36,120 bases of DNA from an uncultured Caulobacterales bacterium (GTDB lineage Bacteria > Pseudomonadota > Alphaproteobacteria > Caulobacterales > Maricaulaceae). Positions 7,522-14,283 of the stretch are shown piece by piece. The stretch covers positions 1 to 36,120 of the forward strand of contig CALDTL010000219.1 of the NCBI GenBank assembly GCA_937923965.1, given 5' to 3'. The translations under genes and the position numbers were made by a program. Position 1 is the stretch's first letter, and the number at the start of each line of letters is the position of its first letter. The notes below the pieces were generated by a model. It saw only the letters and a list, made by a program, of their open reading frames with translations. It searched no databases and was not told where the DNA came from.

Positions 7522-7908
7522 ATGTTTGACAAAGTCTTCTATGTTTACATCATCACCAATTTTAGAAATGGGACGTTGTATATTGGACAAACGGATGATT
7601 TGGGAAAACGAATGGGAGAACACATTCATGAGGTTTTCGAAGGTTTTTCTAAAAGACATAAACTCAAATCTCTAGTTTGGTTTGAAGAATTTGAAACGCG
7701 AGACGAGGCTTTATTGCGTGAGAAACGATTAAAGTCTTGGCAGCGCAAATGGAAATTGCGATTAATTGAAGAAAGCAATCCGCATTGGATAGATATAAAT
7801 AGAAGCCCAGTTTGGCCTATACCTGACCAAACGCTTTTCCCAGAGTTGCATGCAGAATGTATGACTTGTGCTCTGGATCTCGGCCATTGCCGGGGTGGAC
7901 GGAAGTAG
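7522..7908 (+). CDS. GIY-YIG nuclease-domain protein, C-terminus supplied by a repeat
   Basis: The 128-residue protein has a single GIY-YIG domain (about residues 5-90): VYIITN and LYIGQTDDLGKRMGEH give the two strands and conserved Arg, followed by WFEEFETRDEALLREKRLKSW and the WIDI end usual for the stand-alone UPF0213/YhbQ-like group. Such proteins are normally about 90-100 residues. Here the frame continues for about 35 more, and its last 12 codons and stop lie inside a REP-like palindrome (7871-7906), so the C-terminus is probably non-native. GGAGG sits shortly before the ATG. The gene is AT-richer than gatA and gatB. Close association of such nucleases with palindromic repeats suggests a role in repeat movement, but that is inference. 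Confidence 0.85.
   Translation: MFDKVFYVYIITNFRNGTLYIGQTDDLGKRMGEHIHEVFEGFSKRHKLKSLVWFEEFETRDEALLREKRLKSWQRKWKLRLIEESNPHWIDINRSPVWPIPDQTLFPELHAECMTCALDLGHCRGGRK
7871..7906 (+). repeat. Third, diverged REP-like unit
   Basis: The 36-nt unit beginning CTCTGGATCTCGGCC matches the unit at 7429-7464 at 28 of 36 positions by eye. The stem changes keep pairing: two C-to-T changes become G-T wobbles, and one A-T pair has become G-C. It overlaps the 3' end of the GIY-YIG reading frame. Confidence 0.75.
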
Positions 7909-7967
7909 AAAGCTTGAGTATTTTTATTGCGCTGCGTTGTGAATGAAACAAAAACAGGACCAAGAAA

Positions 7968-8570
7968 ATGAATACATTTGATGCCATTCGCGGCCGCCGC
8001 GCGGTCAAGCATTATGATCCTGAGTTTACAATTCCGGATGACCAAATTGCAGAGCTGAAAGACCTCATTCGGCAGGCACCAACATCTTTTAATATTCAGA
8101 ATTGGCGTTTTGTGTTCGTGAATGACAAAGATCTCCGCGCCAAAATTCGCGCTGTTGGGTGGGATCAAGCGCAAATGACCGAGGCGTCGCATTTGATTGT
8201 CTTGTGTGCTGATGTGCAGGCTTGGGCCAAAGATCCAATTCGCTATTGGGAGGACGCCCCGAAAGAGGCGCAAGATTTTCTCGTTCCGGCGATTGGTAAT
8301 TTCTACGAAGGACGCGAGTGGCAGCAGCGCGATGAGGCCATGCGGTCCGTCGGGATTGCGGCGCAGACGATTATGCTGTCAGCTAAAGCGATGGGCTATG
8401 ATAGCTGCCCTATGATTGGCTTTGACGCGGACGCGGTAGGAGAGCTCATTAACTTGCCAGGCGACCATGTGGTCGGCATGATGATTGCCGTTGGAAAAAC
8501 TAAGACGCCCGCGCAGTCAAAAGGCGGGTATTTGCCCAATGATGAAATCTTTTTCGAGGATAAGTTTTAA
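7968..8570 (+). CDS. Nitroreductase family protein (FMN-dependent)
   Basis: The 200-residue protein begins MNTFDAIRGRRAVKHYDP, the FMN-contacting RRxxxxY/F start of nitroreductases, followed by APTSFNIQNWRFVFV, which is the expected second FMN-binding segment, and VGIAAQTIMLSAKAMGYDSCPMIGFD near the C-terminal half. These enzymes reduce nitroaromatics, quinones or other electrophiles with NAD(P)H. The ATG has AGGA at about 8-10 nt. The stop is directly abutted by the gatB ATG, so it shares a transcript with gatB and separates it from gatA. The physiological substrate is unknown. Confidence 0.9.
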   Translation: MNTFDAIRGRRAVKHYDPEFTIPDDQIAELKDLIRQAPTSFNIQNWRFVFVNDKDLRAKIRAVGWDQAQMTEASHLIVLCADVQAWAKDPIRYWEDAPKEAQDFLVPAIGNFYEGREWQQRDEAMRSVGIAAQTIMLSAKAMGYDSCPMIGFDADAVGELINLPGDHVVGMMIAVGKTKTPAQSKGGYLPNDEIFFEDKF

Positions 8571-10076
8571 ATGTTCATAGCCCCCCGCATTGCGGATAAA
8601 AAAGACTGGATCACGACGGAAACGGGTGATTGGGAAATCATTATTGGGCTGGAGGTCCATGCGCAGGTGGCGTCGGAGTCCAAGCTCTTCTCCGGCTCGG
8701 CCACGGATTATGGCTCTGCGCCCAATACACAGGTGTCGCTCGTCGATGCGGGGATGCCGGGCATGCTGCCTGTTGTGAATGAATTTTGCATCGAGCAAGC
8801 CGTGAAGACGGGTTTTGGCCTCAATGCCAAAATCAATTTGTTCTCCCGTTTTGACCGCAAGAATTACTTTTATGTCGACCTGCCGCAAGGCTACCAGATT
8901 TCGCAATTCGAGCATCCGATTGTGGGCGAGGGCGAGATTGAAATCCTTCCCATCGACGGCGACGGCAATGTGGGCGAGCCCGTCAATGTCGGGATTGAGC
9001 GCCTGCATCTGGAACAGGACGCAGGGAAATCCGTGCATGATCTCTCGCCGGACGAGACCTATGTCGATCTGAACCGCTGCGGCGTGGCGCTGATGGAGAT
9101 TGTCTCTAAGCCGGATATGCGCTCGCCCGAAGAAGCCTCCGCCTATGTCGAGAAGCTGCGCGGGATTGTGCGCGCGCTCGGCACTTGTGATGGCGATATG
9201 GAGAAGGGCAATTTGCGCGCCGATGTGAATGTGTCCGTGCGCCGTCCTGGCGGCGAGCTCGGTACGCGCTGCGAAATTAAAAACGTCAACTCTATGCGCT
9301 TCATCCGTCAGGCCATCAATTATGAGGCCCGCCGCCATATCGACATTCTCGAAGCGGGCGGGGAGATTGATCAGGAAACGCGCCTCTTTGATAGCGTCAA
9401 AGGCGAAACACGGACCATGCGCTCCAAAGAAGACGCGCATGATTACCGCTATTTCCCAGACCCAGATTTGCTGCCGATTAAACTCGAGCAGGCTTTCGTC
9501 GACCGGATTAAATCTGAGCTGCCCGAAATGCCAGATGTGCGCAAAGCCCGCTTCATGAGCGATTATGGCTTGCCAGAATATGACGCGCGGATTTTGACCG
9601 CTGATAAAGTCAAAGCCGATTTCTATGAGACCGTCATTTCTTCTGGTGTTGGGGGCCGCGATCCGAAAATCGCGTCGAACTGGACGATGGTGGAGCTCTT
9701 TGGCGCGCTCAATAAGGCAGGCGTGGAGCTGGAGGACAGTCCTGTCTCTGCCGATGCGCTGGGTGGTTTGATTGATCGTATTTTGGACGACACGATTTCA
9801 GGCAAAATTGCCAAAGGCGTGTTCGAGAAAATGTTTGCGGGCGAGGGCACGGCGGATGAAATCATCGACCGCGACGGCCTCAAGCAAGTCACAGACATGG
9901 GCGCGATTGAAGCCATGGTCGATGACGCCATTGCCAATAACGCCGCCCAAGCCGAAAAAGCCAAAGAGAACCCAAAACTCCTCGGGTTCTTTGTCGGTCA
10001 GGTCATGAAAGCCAGCCAAGGCAAAGCGAACCCAAAAGCCGTGAATGAGATTTTGCGGAAGAAGCTGGGGCTTTGA
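8571..10076 (+). CDS. gatB: Asp-tRNA(Asn)/Glu-tRNA(Gln) amidotransferase subunit B
   Basis: The 501-residue tRNA-binding and kinase subunit of GatCAB has [13 protein letters not shown] near the N-terminus, [42 protein letters not shown] and [13 protein letters not shown]. The C-terminal YqeY-like helical domain ends with [20 protein letters not shown]. The ATG lies directly after the nitroreductase stop, with GAGGAT at about 12-17 nt. About 25 residues precede the usual family start, so translation could begin internally, but the context supports 8571. A long minus-strand frame inside (8517-9440) is a shadow. Confidence 0.97.
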   Translation: MFIAPRIADKKDWITTETGDWEIIIGLEVHAQVASESKLFSGSATDYGSAPNTQVSLVDAGMPGMLPVVNEFCIEQAVKTGFGLNAKINLFSRFDRKNYFYVDLPQGYQISQFEHPIVGEGEIEILPIDGDGNVGEPVNVGIERLHLEQDAGKSVHDLSPDETYVDLNRCGVALMEIVSKPDMRSPEEASAYVEKLRGIVRALGTCDGDMEKGNLRADVNVSVRRPGGELGTRCEIKNVNSMRFIRQAINYEARRHIDILEAGGEIDQETRLFDSVKGETRTMRSKEDAHDYRYFPDPDLLPIKLEQAFVDRIKSELPEMPDVRKARFMSDYGLPEYDARILTADKVKADFYETVISSGVGGRDPKIASNWTMVELFGALNKAGVELEDSPVSADALGGLIDRILDDTISGKIAKGVFEKMFAGEGTADEIIDRDGLKQVTDMGAIEAMVDDAIANNAAQAEKAKENPKLLGFFVGQVMKASQGKANPKAVNEILRKKLGL

Positions 10077-10669
10077 AAAAAGTTCGTTTGGAAGAACTAT
10101 GCGATAATTTGTGGGAGGGCCTTGGAGGTGAGGTCTTGTCTGTCACTCCGCACTCGAAATATGGGCTAAAAATAAGGTTTCAATGTGAAAATTGGGACGG
10201 CTCGAGCGAATTTCGGAATTTCATCATTACCTGCCATGATGTAGCGGATTCAACGGTATGCCCGGTTCAATGTGATGAACTTGCGCTTGAAAAAGAGCAT
10301 GTAGTCTTGTGGAAACATAACTTACCACATTTCCAACTATTTTATAATTCCGTCCCAAAGAATGCTTATGAAACTCTAGGGCGGCTTTTAGAAGTGCATG
10401 ATAAGACATTTAGTGCTGTTGGAGCCATCACTGAGTTTATCGACCCAGTTAATTTCTTAAAGTATAATTCTGGCGGTTTAGGTCTACTTGCGAGAGGGCC
10501 TGAGCCACAGTTAAAGGTTTACCAAGACGCTATTCTCGAGCAGGTCAATACCTATATGATTTCTTCATATGAACCAGAGGGTGGTTTTTCTGTTTTGTGG
10601 TTTGAGGTTGGGCATGTGATTGCGCGATCTTTCGAAATTGAAGAGATATTTGAGAGCATCGAAGAATGA
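10073..10669 (+). CDS. Uncharacterised protein, TTG start overlapping gatB
   Basis: The 198-residue protein begins at a TTG (10073-10075) that overlaps the gatB TGA as TTGA, which fits translational coupling. No family is recognised. The sequence is soluble-looking and acidic, with several aromatic residues (for example [15 protein letters not shown]), four Cys and no signal peptide. It is AT-richer than gatB. Its size and composition resemble stand-alone immunity-type or accessory proteins, but there is no specific evidence for that. It overlaps the next gene by four bases (ATGA). Confidence 0.7.
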   Translation: MKKVRLEELCDNLWEGLGGEVLSVTPHSKYGLKIRFQCENWDGSSEFRNFIITCHDVADSTVCPVQCDELALEKEHVVLWKHNLPHFQLFYNSVPKNAYETLGRLLEVHDKTFSAVGAITEFIDPVNFLKYNSGGLGLLARGPEPQLKVYQDAILEQVNTYMISSYEPEGGFSVLWFEVGHVIARSFEIEEIFESIEE

Positions 10670-10893
10670 CCGACCAAACCCGCGCAGAAAAAGAGATGGC
10701 CATTACGGTGGTGAGTATTGCGCTTTGGGGCGCGATTTTATTATTTGTTGCGGCGGCGGCTTTATTTCTGTTTGATATTATACCGTCGAAGAATGGCGTT
10801 TTGATTGGCGGTATTCTCTTGGCGATTGCAGCGCTCAATTGGCTCATCATCAAAATCGTCGTCGGCAAGATGGAAGCGGATTTGGACGCATGA
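10666..10893 (+). CDS. Small two-helix inner-membrane protein
   Basis: The 75-residue product has a short charged N-terminus ([10 protein letters not shown]), a first hydrophobic helix (about 11-36), a turn at IIPSKNG and a second helix (about 45-65), ending in KMEADLDA. The ATG overlaps the previous stop as ATGA, and its own stop overlaps the next start in the same way. Both features argue for a real gene in a coupled chain. No known function. Confidence 0.7.
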   Translation: MTDQTRAEKEMAITVVSIALWGAILLFVAAAALFLFDIIPSKNGVLIGGILLAIAALNWLIIKIVVGKMEADLDA

Positions 10894-11087
10894 TTGAAAA
10901 AGAGATTAAAATTCTTGAGACGCTTAGATTGGTGAATCCGCCGGTCATGTTTGGAATAACGCTTTATATTTTTGGATGGAGTATGAAGCTGCCCCTGGTG
11001 CTGGCGGTTACGCTGGCCTGCCTCATCGCGATTTTTGGCTTCACGCTGATTTCGTTCGTTTTGGCGAAAAAGAAAAAAATGCGATGA
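10890..11087 (+). CDS. Small two-helix inner-membrane protein
   Basis: The 65-residue product begins MIEKEIKILETLRLVNPP at an ATG overlapping the previous stop (ATGA). The longer upstream reading from 10839 is not needed. It has two hydrophobic segments (about 19-35 and 38-58) and a strongly basic C-terminus, AKKKKMR, which should stay cytoplasmic. It ends the chain gatB, 10073, 10666, 10890. No family recognised. Confidence 0.65.
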   Translation: MIEKEIKILETLRLVNPPVMFGITLYIFGWSMKLPLVLAVTLACLIAIFGFTLISFVLAKKKKMR

Positions 11088-11194
11088 CGCTCTTGTTCAG
11101 GAAACTCGTTCAGGTTTTCACTTTTAGGGGGTGCCGTTATGGCCGCAGCTGATTAGGTCTTACCCGACTAGCTAGAGAATAGAGGAATTACCCC

Positions 11195-11884
11195 ATGAGT
11201 TTGAACACGGATAAAAGCCCTTCGGTTACAGAGGCTTTGAATACACGCATCACCGTTCGGCAGTTCCTCGATAAGCCAGTGCCTGATGATGTGTTGAAAG
11301 CGCTGCTAACCCAAGCCCTGCGTAGTCCGTCCGGCGGTAATCTACAGCCTTGGAAGATCCATGTCATGACGGGCGACACCCTCGCGAATTTTAAAAAAAA
11401 CGCCGTAGAGATCACCCTGGCGGGTAAGACCGAAGAGCCGACTCATCCTGCTTATCCATCCCCGCTCTGGGAGCCGCAGCGTTCTTGGCGCTATAAGCTG
11501 GGCGAAGATATGTATGCGCTGTTGGGCATCCCGCGCGAAAATAAGATGGGGCGCCTTGTTTGGTTTGCGCAAAACGCGAAATTCTTCGAAGCGCCGGTTG
11601 GTATCATTATAACAGGGGATAAGCGCCTTGGTGCGCCGCAACATATGGACATCGGCATTTTCATCCAATCCCTCATGCTTTTGGCCCGCGAGGCCGGTCT
11701 ACACACCGCGCCGCAGGGGTGGTGGCGTAATTGGACCTCTGTTTGCCACAAATATCTGGATATTCCAGATACGGATGAGGTGATGGTGGGTATGGCCATT
11801 GGCTTTGGGGACCCTGCGGCCAACGTCAATAATCTCTATGCAGACCGTGCCTCTCTTGAGGATGTGACGACGTTTTACAGCTAA
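11195..11884 (+). CDS. Nitroreductase family protein, larger type
   Basis: The 229-residue protein shows VTEALNTRITVRQFLDKPVP (FMN-contacting Arg segment), LRSPSGGNLQPWKIHVM, the second flavin-binding element with SGGNxQPW, and GLHTAPQGWW with DEVMVGMAIGFGDP near the C-terminus, as in PnbA/NfnB-like nitroreductases. It is not a close copy of the nitroreductase at 7968, so this is not a recent duplication. A separate 107 bp intergenic region precedes it, suggesting its own promoter. It probably acts as an NAD(P)H-dependent reductase of nitro compounds or quinones; the natural substrate is unknown. Confidence 0.9.
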   Translation: MSLNTDKSPSVTEALNTRITVRQFLDKPVPDDVLKALLTQALRSPSGGNLQPWKIHVMTGDTLANFKKNAVEITLAGKTEEPTHPAYPSPLWEPQRSWRYKLGEDMYALLGIPRENKMGRLVWFAQNAKFFEAPVGIIITGDKRLGAPQHMDIGIFIQSLMLLAREAGLHTAPQGWWRNWTSVCHKYLDIPDTDEVMVGMAIGFGDPAANVNNLYADRASLEDVTTFYS

Positions 11885-11913
11885 TTATTTTTGAATTTCT
11901 AAAAATAATTTTT
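11884..11913 (+). terminator. AT-rich hairpin with T-run after nitroreductase
   Basis: ATTATTTTT (11884-11892) pairs perfectly with AAAAATAAT (11901-11909) across an 8-nt loop and is followed by TTTTT to 11913. It begins at the last base of the nitroreductase stop codon. The stem is all A-T, so stability is modest; it could act as a weak terminator in either direction. Confidence 0.4.
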
Positions 11914-12014
11914 CCGACCGAGAGTGTTACTTCTGCGTGAATCCTAACTTTGCTTTGGGTTTATACTTGTTTATATTTATTTTTAATACAGTATTTATCT
12001 TGCTATATTTTATT

Positions 12015-12076
12015 TTAACGTGGTTTTTATTCAATTTAACTTGAGTAAATCATGTTTAACCATGATTTCCTTTAAC
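12015..12076. promoter_or_regulatory. Spaced TTAAC array with an embedded inverted repeat
   Basis: TTAAC occurs at 12015, 12036, 12056 and 12072 (steps of 21, 20 and 16). The third lies between the arms AAATCATG (12047-12054) and CATGATTT (12061-12068), a perfect 8-bp inverted repeat with a 6-nt spacer. The third copy also reads TTAACCAT, a CtrA half-site form. The whole lies in the AT-rich 320 bp gap upstream of the Sel1-repeat gene; no gene is seen in the gap. Confidence 0.4.
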
Positions 12077-12203
12077 CCAATATTTATCTTGCGCTGTACA
12101 TCTTAGGTTCATGCCGAAGAGAGATGCGACCAACGCATCCAAGCCTTGGCAGCCCCGGGACTGGCCCGAAGGTATGGTGAATAAAAATGGTGAGGAGACC
12201 GTA

Positions 12204-12494
12204 ATGGCCTTTACAGAATTAGAAGTCCGCGAAGCGGAAAAAGCAATCGTCGAAGTCGCAGGCGCAGAAGATATGTTCCGATTGGGACTGATCTATTCAA
12301 CAGACATGGAAGACCGCGGTCCCGATTTTATCGAGGCGCATAAGTGGTTCAGCCTAGCGGCCCTAATGGGCAGTCTTCCGGCTAAAGCCTATCGCGAAGA
12401 ATTGAAATTCGAGATGACAGCGCGCGATCTCACATTGGCGCAGCGCGCTGCACGTGGATGGTTGGCTGAAAACCGCGCAATGCTCGCGGCTTAA
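12204..12494 (+). CDS. Single Sel1-repeat small protein
   Basis: The 96-residue product from the ATG at 12204 is preferred over an upstream ATG at 12111, because GAGGAG precedes it at a good distance. The protein has MFRLGLIYST and DFIEAHKWFSLAALMGS, then AQRAARGWLAENR, which together form one Sel1-like (TPR-related) repeat plus the typical closing helix. Sel1-like proteins usually mediate protein-protein contacts. No signal peptide is seen, so it is probably cytoplasmic. It is convergent with the MarC-like gene, with 7 nt between the stop codons. Confidence 0.75.
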   Translation: MAFTELEVREAEKAIVEVAGAEDMFRLGLIYSTDMEDRGPDFIEAHKWFSLAALMGSLPAKAYREELKFEMTARDLTLAQRAARGWLAENRAMLAA

Positions 12495-12501
12495 TCTACG
12501 C

Positions 12502-13134
12502 CTAAGCGGCGAATAAGGCGGCGAGTTCCAAGCTGACGAGACCGTTGATGATCGCATCAATGGCGACGGTAGCGAGGACGAGCCCCATAATGCGGCTAAT
12601 GATGCTGGCACCTGTGTCACCTATGAGCTTTTGAATGCGCGTTGCGATCAGCAGCAAAACAAAGGTCAACAGAAGAATACTCATCAATATCCCAGCGGTC
12701 ACAGCTTGCTCGGCGAATGAGTTCCGGTGATTATCTGTCAATATAACAACTGCCAATATGGCGCCGGGTGAGGCGATCGATGGCATCGCTAGTGGGAAGA
12801 CCGCTCCGGATAAATCACTGTGTTCGGCCATTTCAATTTCACTGGCCGGTTTTGACTGACCAAAGATCATATCCAGAGCGAAGAGGAATAAGATGATTCC
12901 GCCTGCGACTTGGAACGAGCCCAAGCGTAGCCCTAATGTTTCGAGAAGCAGCTGCCCTAGAATCAAGAAGCCCATTAAAACGCAAGTCGCGATGATTATG
13001 GCGCGCAGCGCAAATTTGATCCGCAGTGCAGGTTTTACATTTTTCGCAGCGTAGAGAAACACAGGTATCGTCCCGATGGGGTCGATGACCACGAAAAGGG
13101 TTACAAATTCACGATATAAATCCTGCCAAATCAC
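12502..13134 (-). CDS. MarC family inner-membrane protein
   Basis: The 210-residue protein starts with GTG at 13134 and has six hydrophobic segments. The family marker FVVIDPIGTIPVF lies in the first helix region, with a second Pro-containing signature AMPSIASPGAILAVVIL in the middle. Length and topology match the MarC/NAAT membrane family, whose physiological substrate is unsettled; older links to multiple antibiotic resistance have not held up. It lies between unrelated units. The start is uncertain because no clear ribosome binding site precedes the GTG. Confidence 0.88.
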   Translation of the reverse strand: MIWQDLYREFVTLFVVIDPIGTIPVFLYAAKNVKPALRIKFALRAIIIATCVLMGFLILGQLLLETLGLRLGSFQVAGGIILFLFALDMIFGQSKPASEIEMAEHSDLSGAVFPLAMPSIASPGAILAVVILTDNHRNSFAEQAVTAGILMSILLLTFVLLLIATRIQKLIGDTGASIISRIMGLVLATVAIDAIINGLVSLELAALFAA

Positions 13135-13230
13135 AGGACGCTGGTGCGCATCTGATGCCCGCGAGTCAATTTCAGACTTTTAGTTTTGGACATTTAAGTT
13201 TCAGAATGGCTCTAAGCCTCGCATGTGCGC

Positions 13231-14127
13231 TTATGGCGAAACGACTGTCGTTCCGCCAGCATTTTGGCCAAACTGATATGAGACGTTAAAGTCGACTGGC
13301 AATGCATTGCGGAAGTTTTGCATGAATGAACCAACTTCTGCCAATGTTGTCTGCGGGACGTAGATTATATCGCCGCGCTTGAGTTGAATATTATCATTAT
13401 ATTCGCGAATATTGAGTATCCCCCCACGAATATTGACGCTGCGCATCATCATGCCGCCATTTGGCGCACGGCGCAGGACGGCGACATCGCGCGTTTTCGC
13501 TGTTGGCCGCATCCCGCCTGCCATCAAAATGCCTTCGAGCGCCCCAATGCGTCCCGGAATCGTGTAAGTGCCTGGCTGACCAACCTGTCCGCCGACATAA
13601 ATTTGCTCAGGCGCATAGGCGCGCGGAGTCACGGCGATCCTTGGATCGCGAAGCTGTTTTCCTAGCTCTGCCATTAACTCACTTTGGACCTGACTAAAAG
13701 TCCGGCCCGCCGCCATAATCGGACGGCTCATGGGCATAACGACACGTCCATCGGGGCCTACTGTAAGGGTTCGAGACAGTTCAGGGGCCGATGAGACGAC
13801 GATATCAAGCTGATCTCCGGCCACGAGTGTGTATTCCGGTTCCCAGTCCACCCATTGCTGAAACATGCCGGGCGGCGGCGGCGTTTGATAGTTAATATGC
13901 TTTTGATCCCGTAATTTGTGCCAAATATTCTTATATTTTTTGGCCCCGCCGCGCTGCTGATTCGCACGAATCGGCTGACCATATCTATCGACAGCGACCA
14001 TATTTGGCGCGGGTTGATTCGAAATAACCGGCTGTCCATAGCGCGATTGCGCCTGTGCTGGGGTCGCGATCAGTCCGAAAATGGCGCAGGAAGACACCAA
14101 AAGGGCGGTTTTGCGTAGATTATGCAT
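13231..14127 (-). CDS. hfsD: Outer-membrane polysaccharide export protein (HfsD/Wza-like)
   Basis: The product of about 298 residues has an N-terminal signal sequence ending near ATPAQAQS, a linker with a duplicated RYGQP motif, a Poly_export domain (YTLVAGDQLDIVVSSAPELSRTLTVGPDGRVVMP region, about 98-185) and an SLBB-type domain (about 190-265, with QIYVGGQVGQPGTYTI). It would form the periplasmic/outer-membrane channel for polysaccharide. Wza is a lipoprotein. Here a VSSC match to a lipobox lies early, but the hydrophobic stretch continues to AQA, so ordinary signal peptidase I cleavage is more likely. The ATG at 14127 is preferred over a TTG three bases earlier. It diverges from the Wzz-like gene. 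Assignment to the holdfast pathway rests on the neighbouring hfs-type genes. Confidence 0.82.
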   Translation of the reverse strand: MHNLRKTALLVSSCAIFGLIATPAQAQSRYGQPVISNQPAPNMVAVDRYGQPIRANQQRGGAKKYKNIWHKLRDQKHINYQTPPPPGMFQQWVDWEPEYTLVAGDQLDIVVSSAPELSRTLTVGPDGRVVMPMSRPIMAAGRTFSQVQSELMAELGKQLRDPRIAVTPRAYAPEQIYVGGQVGQPGTYTIPGRIGALEGILMAGGMRPTAKTRDVAVLRRAPNGGMMMRSVNIRGGILNIREYNDNIQLKRGDIIYVPQTTLAEVGSFMQNFRNALPVDFNVSYQFGQNAGGTTVVSP

Positions 14128-14211
14128 CAAAGTGGGCCTTTTTTCAGGGCAAAGTGATTTTTCTCATTAGTTAACAAGAATGGATAAGGAATTATTAAAA
14201 TTTAGGAGGAC

Positions 14212-14283
14212 ATGGTTAACGCGAACACTTTGCGGGGGATTCGCACATGGCCAGATTTGGTCGAAATACATTTGAGCCTATGA
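14212..14283 (+). other. Possible 23-codon leader ORF overlapping hfsA start
   Basis: ATG at 14212, 2 nt after a full AGGAGG (14204-14209), opens a 23-codon frame ending in TGA at 14281-14283. That TGA overlaps the internal ATG at 14280 of the Wzz-like gene as ATGA. The spacing from AGGAGG is shorter than usual, so translation is uncertain. If real, it would couple to an HfsA start at 14280 rather than 14247. Confidence 0.25.

Noticed and set aside
7626-8273. 215-residue minus-strand frame spanning the GIY-YIG and nitroreductase genes
   Set aside because: It crosses two genes and a REP-like repeat, and has no domain.
8517-9440. 307-residue minus-strand frame inside gatB
   Set aside because: Shadow of gatB with no recognisable domain; gatB is complete and well conserved here.
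14212-14219. CtrA half-site ATGGTTAA upstream of hfsA
   Set aside because: An 8-mer is expected about once by chance on both strands of 36 kb, and another copy (about 22404) lies inside hfsE coding sequence; not convincing alone.
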